A DNA stretch of 64,000 nucleotides, taken from NCBI RefSeq assembly GCF_014596525.1, contig NZ_MSJP01000034.1, forward strand, positions 62,001-126,000. The letters are read 5' to 3'. Made by a program: the position numbers and the translations under genes. Below, one piece after another: positions 58,825-64,000 of this stretch; positions within the stretch are counted from its first letter, which is position 1, and each line of letters begins with the position of its first letter. Below the pieces are notes generated by a model. The model saw nothing but the letters and a program-made list of their open reading frames with translations, had not been told where the DNA came from and did not search any database. Source of the DNA: Streptomyces sp. CBMA291 (lineage in GTDB: Bacteria > Actinomycetota > Actinomycetes > Streptomycetales > Streptomycetaceae).

Positions 58825-60033
58825 TCAGCGGAAAGCCTGTTCCCCGGTGAGCGCCTTGCCGATGACCAGGGAGTGGACCTCGCTCGTCCCCTCGTAGGTG
58901 AGCACCGACTCCAGGTTGTTGGCATGGCGCAGCACCGGGTACTCCAGGGTGATGCCGTTGGCGCCCAGGATCGTGCGGCACTCGCGGGCGATGGCGATGG
59001 CCTCGCGCACGTTGTTCAGCTTGCCGACGCTGATCTGCTCGGCGGTGATCTCCCCGGCGTCCTTCAGCCGGCCGAGGTGGAGGGCGAGCAGCATGCCCTT
59101 GCCCAGCTCCACGGACATGTCCGCGAGCTTCTGCTGCGTCAGCTGGTACGAAGCGAGGGAGCGGGCGAAGACGATCCGCTCACGGGCGTAGGAGATCGCC
59201 GTCTCCAGGCAGTCGCGGGCGGCGCCGAGGGCGCCGAAGACGATGCCGAACCGGGCCTCATTGAGACAGCCGAGCGGGCCCGAGAGGCCACGGGCCCCCG
59301 GCAGCATCGCGTCTGCCGGGAGGCGTACGTCCTCCAGGACCAGTTCGCTGGTGACGCTGGCCCGCAGCGAGAGCTTCATCTTGATCTCCGGGGCGCTGAA
59401 CCCGGGAGTGCCTGCCGGGACGAGGAAACCGCGCACGCCCTCCTCGGTGCGGGCCCAGACGACGGCGATGTCGGCTACCGAACCGTTGGTGATCCACATC
59501 TTGGTGCCGTTGAGGATCCAGTCGGAGCCGTCGCGCTTGGCGTGGGTGCGCATGGCGCCCGGGTCGGAGCCCGCGTCGGGCTCGGTGAGGCCGAAGCAGC
59601 CGATGTACTCGCCCGCCGCCATCCCCGGCAGCCAGCGCTGCTTCTGCTCCTCGGAGCCGTACTTCCAGATCGCGTACATGGCCAGGGAGCCCTGGACGGA
59701 GACGAGGGAGCGCAGCCCGGAGTCGACGGCCTCCAGTTCCAGACAGGCGAGGCCGTAGGCGACGGCGCTGGTGCCCGCGCAGCCGTATCCCTCCAGGTGC
59801 ATGCCGAGCACGCCGACGCCGCCGAGGGTCCGGGCGAGTTCACGCGCCGGGATCTCGCCCTTCTCGAACCAGCCCGCGACATGCGGGCGCAGCTCGCGGT
59901 CGGCGACCGCCCGGACGGTGTCGCGGATCGCGCGCTCCTCGTCGCTGAGCAGTCCGTCGACGGCGAGCAGGTCGAAGGGGTGGACGGGGGCGGAGCTGGA
60001 CTGCGACGACTGCGACGACTGCGACGACTTCAC
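58825..60033 (-). CDS. gcdH: Acyl-CoA dehydrogenase, glutaryl-CoA dehydrogenase type
   Basis: A 402-residue flavoenzyme oxidising and decarboxylating glutaryl-CoA to crotonyl-CoA in lysine/tryptophan breakdown. It has FGLTEPDAGSDPGAMRTHAK, WILNGTKMWITNGSVADIAVVWAR and the catalytic-glutamate segment SVLTYEGTSEVHSLVIGKALTG (quoted in part as TYEGTSEVHSLVIG), and LACLELEAVDSGLRS, as in GcdH. GTG 60033 has AGGAGG 6 nt upstream. The start encodes a SSQ repeat from a 9-bp DNA repeat (TGCGACGAC). It is divergent from a CoA-transferase gene, a common GcdH partner that makes glutaryl-CoA. Confidence 0.88.
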   Translation of the reverse strand: MKSSQSSQSSQSSSAPVHPFDLLAVDGLLSDEERAIRDTVRAVADRELRPHVAGWFEKGEIPARELARTLGGVGVLGMHLEGYGCAGTSAVAYGLACLELEAVDSGLRSLVSVQGSLAMYAIWKYGSEEQKQRWLPGMAAGEYIGCFGLTEPDAGSDPGAMRTHAKRDGSDWILNGTKMWITNGSVADIAVVWARTEEGVRGFLVPAGTPGFSAPEIKMKLSLRASVTSELVLEDVRLPADAMLPGARGLSGPLGCLNEARFGIVFGALGAARDCLETAISYARERIVFARSLASYQLTQQKLADMSVELGKGMLLALHLGRLKDAGEITAEQISVGKLNNVREAIAIARECRTILGANGITLEYPVLRHANNLESVLTYEGTSEVHSLVIGKALTGEQAFR

Positions 60034-60088
60034 GGACGGCCTCCTGGCGGCTGTGGCAACTCGGCGAGCCGAAGCGTAGCCCCCTTCC

Positions 60089-60122
60089 GGATATTGGATC
60101 CAGTATTGAAAATCCGATATCC
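60089..60122. promoter_or_regulatory. Inverted repeats between gcdH and CoA-transferase genes (GntR operator candidate)
   Basis: GGATATTGGAT (60089-60099) and ATCCGATATCC (60112-60122) form an 11-bp inverted pair with one mismatch and a 12-bp spacer. TGGATCCA (60095-60102) is a perfect 8-bp palindrome inside the left half. TTGGATCCAA-like cores are known for FCD-type GntR regulators, one of which is encoded at 61470. Confidence 0.65.
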
Positions 60123-60171
60123 CCGCCGTACGGTCCGATGGGATCCGATCGCCAGCGAGGGAGAACGGAAA

Positions 60172-61386
60172 ATGCCCACGGCTCAGCCGGGTACGGAAGA
60201 CATGCCGGAGGCCACGGGGACCCCCGGGGCCGGCGCCCTGTCCGGGATCGTCGTCGCCGACTTCGGCCGGGTGCTCGCCGGGCCGTACATGACGATGCTC
60301 CTCGCCGATCTGGGCGCGGACGTGATCAAGATCGAGCGTCCTGGTTCCGGCGACGACACGCGCGCGTGGGGGCCGCCGTTCGCGGACGGCGAGGCGACCT
60401 ATTTCCTCGGTGTGAACCGGAACAAGCGCTCCGTCGCGCTCGATCTCGCGGACCCCGAGGGGCTGGCGGCGGCGCGCGCGATCGTGGACCGGGCGGATGT
60501 CCTGGTGGAGAACTTCCGCCCCGGCACGATGGACCGGCTCGGTCTCGGCTACGACGAGGTGCGAGGGACGAATCCGGGACTCGTCTACTGCTCGGTGACC
60601 GGCTTCGGCACCGAGGGGGGTGCCAGGCTGCCCGGTTACGACCTGCTCGTGCAGGCCATGGGCGGGCTGATGAGCGTGACGGGCGAGCCGGACGGGCCGG
60701 GCACGAAGACCGGGGTCGCCCTGGTCGACGTCGTCACCGGACTGCACGCGGGCCTCGGCGTCCTCGCGGCCCTCCGGCACCGGGAGCGTACCGGCGAGGG
60801 GCAGCGGGTCGAGGTCTCGCTGCTCTCCTCCCTCCTGTCGGCGCTCACCAACCAGGCGGCGGCGCACCTCGGGGCGGGGGTCGTGCCGCGCGCGATGGGC
60901 AACCGGCATCCGAGCATCGCCCCGTACGAGGTGTTCGAGGCCCGGGACCGGCCGCTGGTGCTCGCCGTGGGCAACGACCGGCAGTTCCGGGCGCTGTGCG
61001 GGCGGCTCGGGCTGCCCGGACTCGCCGACGATCCCCGGTTCGCGGGGAACACCGCCCGGGTCGCCCACCGGGAGGAGCTGGTCGCGGCCCTCGCCCCCGC
61101 GCTCGCGGGCCGTACCGCCGACGAGTGGTTCGGGGAGCTGACCGCCGTGGGCGTGCCGTGCGGGCCGATCAACGACCTGGCCGACGCCTTCGGCCTCGCG
61201 GAGCGGCTGGGGCTCGCCCCGAGGGTCCCGGAGTCCGAGGCGGGCCCCGGGCAGGTCGCCCACCCGATCCGGTTCGGCGCCACCCCGGCCGCGTACCGGT
61301 CCGCTCCCCCGCGTCTGGGCGAGCACACCGAGGACGTTCTCGAAGGGCGGGGGCGGCCGGGGGCTGCGGCCGGGCGGACTCCGTAG
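60172..61386 (+). CDS. CaiB/BaiF family (class III) CoA-transferase
   Basis: A 404-residue CoA-transferase. The N-terminal LSGIVVADFGRVLAGPYMTM, VIKIERPGSGDDTR, FLGVNRNKRSVALDL and VENFRPGTMDRLGLGY are family hallmarks; the GYDLLVQAMGGLMSVTG segment carries the expected catalytic aspartate that forms the CoA-bound anhydride. With the divergent gcdH it probably transfers CoA from succinyl-CoA to glutarate, as in human C7orf10/SUGCT, which is inference from context. ATG 60172 is preceded by AGGGAG at about 9 nt. A GntR gene follows. Confidence 0.9.
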   Translation: MPTAQPGTEDMPEATGTPGAGALSGIVVADFGRVLAGPYMTMLLADLGADVIKIERPGSGDDTRAWGPPFADGEATYFLGVNRNKRSVALDLADPEGLAAARAIVDRADVLVENFRPGTMDRLGLGYDEVRGTNPGLVYCSVTGFGTEGGARLPGYDLLVQAMGGLMSVTGEPDGPGTKTGVALVDVVTGLHAGLGVLAALRHRERTGEGQRVEVSLLSSLLSALTNQAAAHLGAGVVPRAMGNRHPSIAPYEVFEARDRPLVLAVGNDRQFRALCGRLGLPGLADDPRFAGNTARVAHREELVAALAPALAGRTADEWFGELTAVGVPCGPINDLADAFGLAERLGLAPRVPESEAGPGQVAHPIRFGATPAAYRSAPPRLGEHTEDVLEGRGRPGAAAGRTP

Positions 61387-61469
61387 GGCTCGTCCCGTAG
61401 GAAGATGGTCCGGACCGGCGGAGTGGTCTCCGGCGGCGGGCGAGGCGAAGGAACGGAAGGTCACAGGCG

Positions 61470-62141
61470 ATGAGCAGCGCGGTGCAGAGGAGGCGGCCGC
61501 AGACCGCCCAGCAGTTCGTCCTTGAGGAACTGCGGCGCGCCATCACCAGTGGGGAGCTGCGGCCGGGCGGCCAGATCCGTCAGGACGCGCTGGCGGCCCG
61601 CTTCGAGGTGAGCCGGGTGCCGCTGCGCGAGGCCCTGAAGACCCTGGAGGCGGAGGGGCTCGTCGTCCATCACGTCCACCGGGGCTATTTCGTGGCGGAG
61701 CTGTCCCTGACGGACCTTGAGGAGATCTACCGGATCAGGGAGCTGCTGGAGACCGAGGCCGTGCGCCGGGCCGTGCGGCGGCTCCCGGACGGTTTCACGG
61801 CCACGCTCGAAGGCGTCCAGCGGCAGGTGGAGAGGGCGGCCGAGGAGGGGGACGTGGCCGCCATGGCGGCGGCGAACCGCCTGTTCCACTTCACGCTGAT
61901 CGAAGCGTCGGAGATGCCCCGCCTCGTTCGTCTGATCACCACTCTGTGGGACGCCACCGACGCGTACCGCTCGCTCTACTACACGGAGGGCCCGCACCGG
62001 GCGCAGGCGGTGCGGGAGCACCGGGCGGTCATCTCGGCGCTGCGGCACGGCGACGAGGACGCCGTGGTGCGCTGGCTCGACGAGCACCGCGCGCACGCGG
62101 TGGCGGCCCTGCACGAGGTCCTGACCCTGCACGGGCTCTGA
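61470..62141 (+). CDS. GntR-family (FCD/VanR-type) transcriptional regulator
   Basis: A 223-residue regulator. The winged helix is ELRRAITSGELRPGGQIRQDALAARFEVSRVPLREALKTLEAEGLV (quoted in part as FEVSRVPLREALKTLEAEG), then VHHVHRGYFVAELS. The C-terminal FCD all-helical domain has the metal-binding D/H pattern (RNLFHFTLIE-like NRLFHFTLIEAS and HRAVISALRHGD). It most likely controls the glutarate-type genes beside it through the inverted repeats at 60089-60122, with a CoA thioester or acid as ligand. Confidence 0.92.
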   Translation: MSSAVQRRRPQTAQQFVLEELRRAITSGELRPGGQIRQDALAARFEVSRVPLREALKTLEAEGLVVHHVHRGYFVAELSLTDLEEIYRIRELLETEAVRRAVRRLPDGFTATLEGVQRQVERAAEEGDVAAMAAANRLFHFTLIEASEMPRLVRLITTLWDATDAYRSLYYTEGPHRAQAVREHRAVISALRHGDEDAVVRWLDEHRAHAVAALHEVLTLHGL

Positions 62142-62195
62142 CCGGCCGGGGCACGGGGGCTGCCGTTACCCTGGCGCCGGACGCGAGGAGGAACC

Positions 62196-62789
62196 ATGGG
62201 GCGGATGCCGTCGGCCGTACGGCGCAAGCAGTTGGTCGAGGCCGCGATCAGGGCGATGACCAGGGACGGCGTCGCCAGGACCACGACCCGTTCGATCTGC
62301 GCGGAGGCGGGTGTCTCGCTGAGCGTCTTCCACTACTGCTTCGAGTCGAAGCAGGCGCTGCTGGAAGCCGCGATCGAGACGATCACCGGGAACTACGTGA
62401 CGCGGGTGAGGTCGGCGGTGGAGCCCGGCGCCACTCTGCGCGAGGCCGTGCGGGGCGCGCTCGGGACGTACTGGGACCATGTCACGGCCCGGCCGGGTGA
62501 GCACATGCTCACCTACGACCTCACCCAGTACGCACTGCGGGAGCCGGGGTTCGAGCATGTGGCCCGCGCGCAGTACGAGCAGTACGTGGCGTCTGCGGGC
62601 GCCCTGATCGAACAGGTCTGCGGGGAGCGGGGGGCGACGCCCCGGGTGTCGGTGGAGTCGCTCGCCCGGAGTCTGGCGGCGGCGATCGACGGTCTGACGC
62701 TTCAGTTCCTGGTCCTGGGCGACGAGCGGGCGGCCGCCGAGCTGCTGGAGCTGACGGCCGATCAACTGGTGCGTCTGATCGAGGAGTAG
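62196..62789 (+). CDS. TetR-family transcriptional regulator
   Basis: A 197-residue regulator. The HTH is RRKQLVEAAIRAMTRDGVARTT, then SICAEAGVSLSVFHYCFESKQ (in part). The ligand domain follows. ATG 62196 has GAGGAGG 4 nt upstream. No obvious operator is close to its start; the preceding GntR gene is co-directional after a 54-bp gap. Target genes are unknown. Confidence 0.9.
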   Translation: MGRMPSAVRRKQLVEAAIRAMTRDGVARTTTRSICAEAGVSLSVFHYCFESKQALLEAAIETITGNYVTRVRSAVEPGATLREAVRGALGTYWDHVTARPGEHMLTYDLTQYALREPGFEHVARAQYEQYVASAGALIEQVCGERGATPRVSVESLARSLAAAIDGLTLQFLVLGDERAAAELLELTADQLVRLIEE

Positions 62790-62931
62790 AGCCGGACCCT
62801 CGGGAGGGAGCGCGGTCCGCGAGGACCGTCCGCGCTCCACCAGGTCATCCGTCCCGGACTCTTGACTCACTCCGCCATCACCGCGATCCTCGGGGCGCCC
62901 GGTACACCCACCGTCCGGAGGCCGCACAGAC

Positions 62932-64000
62932 ATGATCCGATCCTTCACTCGCCGGACGGGCGGCGGATCCGCCGCCCTCGTCCTGTTCCTGGCCCTGGCC
63001 GCCGTGCTCTTCGGTTCCGGCCCCCTGCCCGCCGCCGCGGCCGGTGCCGGGTGGTGGGAGCCCACCGCCCGTCCTCCGGCCGACTCGGAGATCAACGTCA
63101 CGGGTGCGCCGTTCACCGGCACGGACGCACGGGGGAAGGTGCGCGGCTTCGTCGACGCGCACAACCACCTCATGTCGAACGAGGGCTTCGGCGGGCGGCT
63201 CATCTGCGGCCGGACCTTCGCCGAAGGCGGCGCCCCCGAGGCGCTCAAGGACTGTCCCGAGCACTATCCCGACGGCTCGGGCGCGCTGTTCGAGAACATC
63301 ACGGGCGGCGCGGACGGCCACCACGACCCGGTCGGCTGGCCGACGTTCGAGGACTGGCCCGCCCACGATTCCCTCACCCACCAGCAGAACTACTACGCCT
63401 GGGTGGAGCGCGCCTGGCGCGGCGGACAGCGGGTCCTCGTCGACGACCTGGTGACGAATGGCCTGATCTGCTCGATCCTCCCCCGTGACCGGGACTGCGA
63501 CGAGATGACCTCGATCCGCCTCCAGGCGCGCAAGTCGTACGAACTCCAGGAGTATGTCGACCGGATGTACGGCGGCGCGGGCAAGGGCTGGTTCCGGATC
63601 GTCACCAGCGCCGCCCAGGCGCGTACGGTGATCGAGCAGGGCAAGCTCGCGGTCGTCCTGGGCGTGGAGACCTCGGAGCCGTTCGGCTGCAAGCAGATCC
63701 TGGACGTCGCCCAGTGCGGCAAGGAGGACATCGACCGGGGGCTCGACGAGCTGTACGGGCTCGGCGTCCGCAGCATGTTCCTCTGCCACAAGTTCGACAA
63801 CGCCCTGTGCGGGGTCCGCTTCGACGAGGGCGCGACCGGTACGGCGGTCAACATCGGCCAGTTCCTGTCGACAGGCACCTTCTGGGCCACGGAGAAGTGC
63901 ACGGGCCCGCAGCACGACAATCCGATCGGTCTGGCCGCCGCTCCGGTGATGGCGACCAGGCTTCCGGTGGGCGTGAGCGTCCCTTCGTATGCCTCCGACG
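62932..64000 (+). CDS. Secreted amidohydrolase-superfamily protein, 5' part (runs off window)
   Basis: The frame is open from ATG 62932 to the window end (356 codons). A signal peptide is clear (GGSAALVLFLALAAVLFGSG, then AAAA). The metal-binding HxH start of an amidohydrolase is FVDAHNHLMS (about residue 80). GVETSEPFGC and SMFLCHKFDNALCG lie further on and resemble membrane-dipeptidase-like or secreted amidohydrolase proteins of Streptomyces. Many cysteines suggest extracellular disulfides. GGAGG lies 10 nt upstream of the start. The substrate is unknown and the C-terminus is missing. Confidence 0.8.
   Translation, partial: MIRSFTRRTGGGSAALVLFLALAAVLFGSGPLPAAAAGAGWWEPTARPPADSEINVTGAPFTGTDARGKVRGFVDAHNHLMSNEGFGGRLICGRTFAEGGAPEALKDCPEHYPDGSGALFENITGGADGHHDPVGWPTFEDWPAHDSLTHQQNYYAWVERAWRGGQRVLVDDLVTNGLICSILPRDRDCDEMTSIRLQARKSYELQEYVDRMYGGAGKGWFRIVTSAAQARTVIEQGKLAVVLGVETSEPFGCKQILDVAQCGKEDIDRGLDELYGLGVRSMFLCHKFDNALCGVRFDEGATGTAVNIGQFLSTGTFWATEKCTGPQHDNPIGLAAAPVMATRLPVGVSVPSYASD

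Overview
The window is chromosomal DNA of a high-GC actinobacterium, almost certainly a Streptomyces. The evidence is very high GC with GC-rich third codon positions, frequent GTG/TTG starts behind purine-rich ribosome sites, Hanks-type kinases, an FHA-domain ABC transporter, a PAS/GAF/SpoIIE phosphatase, a polytopic membrane protein resembling the Streptomyces 'streptophobe' family, and near-absence of TTA codons. I saw no tRNA, rRNA, CRISPR array, intact insertion sequence or prophage. Genus-level assignment is inference; nothing identifies the species.

Layout. 1-9.9 kb holds acyl-CoA and aromatic-acid activation: the end of phenylacetate-CoA ligase, two acyl-CoA synthetases (one coupled to a nitronate monooxygenase), a secreted penicillin-acylase-type enzyme, a ChaA-type Ca2+/H+ antiporter and a MarR regulator with a perfect palindromic operator. 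10-20 kb holds a serine hydrolase, a LysR regulator, the threonine-catabolic pair tdh-kbl, a CrtI/PYROXD2-like flavoprotein and a Ser/Thr kinase fused to TPRs. 20-28.8 kb holds a MarR/MMPL efflux pair and a four-gene MacB-type ABC operon (lipoprotein, adaptor, ATPase, permease, all joined by ATGA overlaps), divergent from a two-component system. Both two-component genes carry an in-frame TTA codon, so they are candidates for bldA control.

The most interesting region is 28.9-35.8 kb. A 48-codon gene too short for ordinary ORF calling (34607-34753, minus) encodes an acidic peptide whose second half is an exact-length tandem duplication of a 12-residue unit, V-I-S/A-D-N-D-P-T/S-D-P-V-I. Four bases downstream lies a JmjC/cupin oxygenase related to ribosomal oxygenases (HxD...H iron site intact). 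A sigma70-like promoter (TTGACA, 18-nt spacer, GAGGAT) precedes the peptide gene. An exporter-type fused ABC transporter, an S9 prolyl-oligopeptidase and a truncated transposase-like HTH protein flank the pair. I read this as a candidate ribosomal-peptide (RiPP-like) system in which the oxygenase hydroxylates the Asp/Asn repeats. Its link to the flanking genes is less certain.

36-50 kb holds a secreted trypsin-like protease, an acyl-CoA dehydrogenase, a secreted amidase, a siderophore-interacting flavoreductase, a SpoIIE-type phosphatase, a PHP hydrolase, an aldehyde dehydrogenase, DUF981 and ThuA proteins, a class II aldolase and a TetR regulator. 50.4-55 kb is a signalling operon resembling mycobacterial Rv1747/PknF: an FHA-FHA-ABC transporter with a Thr-Pro-rich linker, a small SH3-like protein with PT[R/E]VV repeats, and a soluble Ser/Thr kinase. 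55-64 kb holds the hydrophobic membrane protein, a DUF6777-like secreted or membrane protein, an FBP-domain protein, a glutaryl-CoA-type dehydrogenase divergent from a CoA-transferase with GntR and TetR regulators, and the start of a secreted amidohydrolase cut by the window end.

Several intergenic regions carry tandem repeats (9 x CGGGT, 4 x 23 bp, 2 x 34 bp) and strong stem-loop terminators. Function calls rest on motif recognition by eye; no database search was run.
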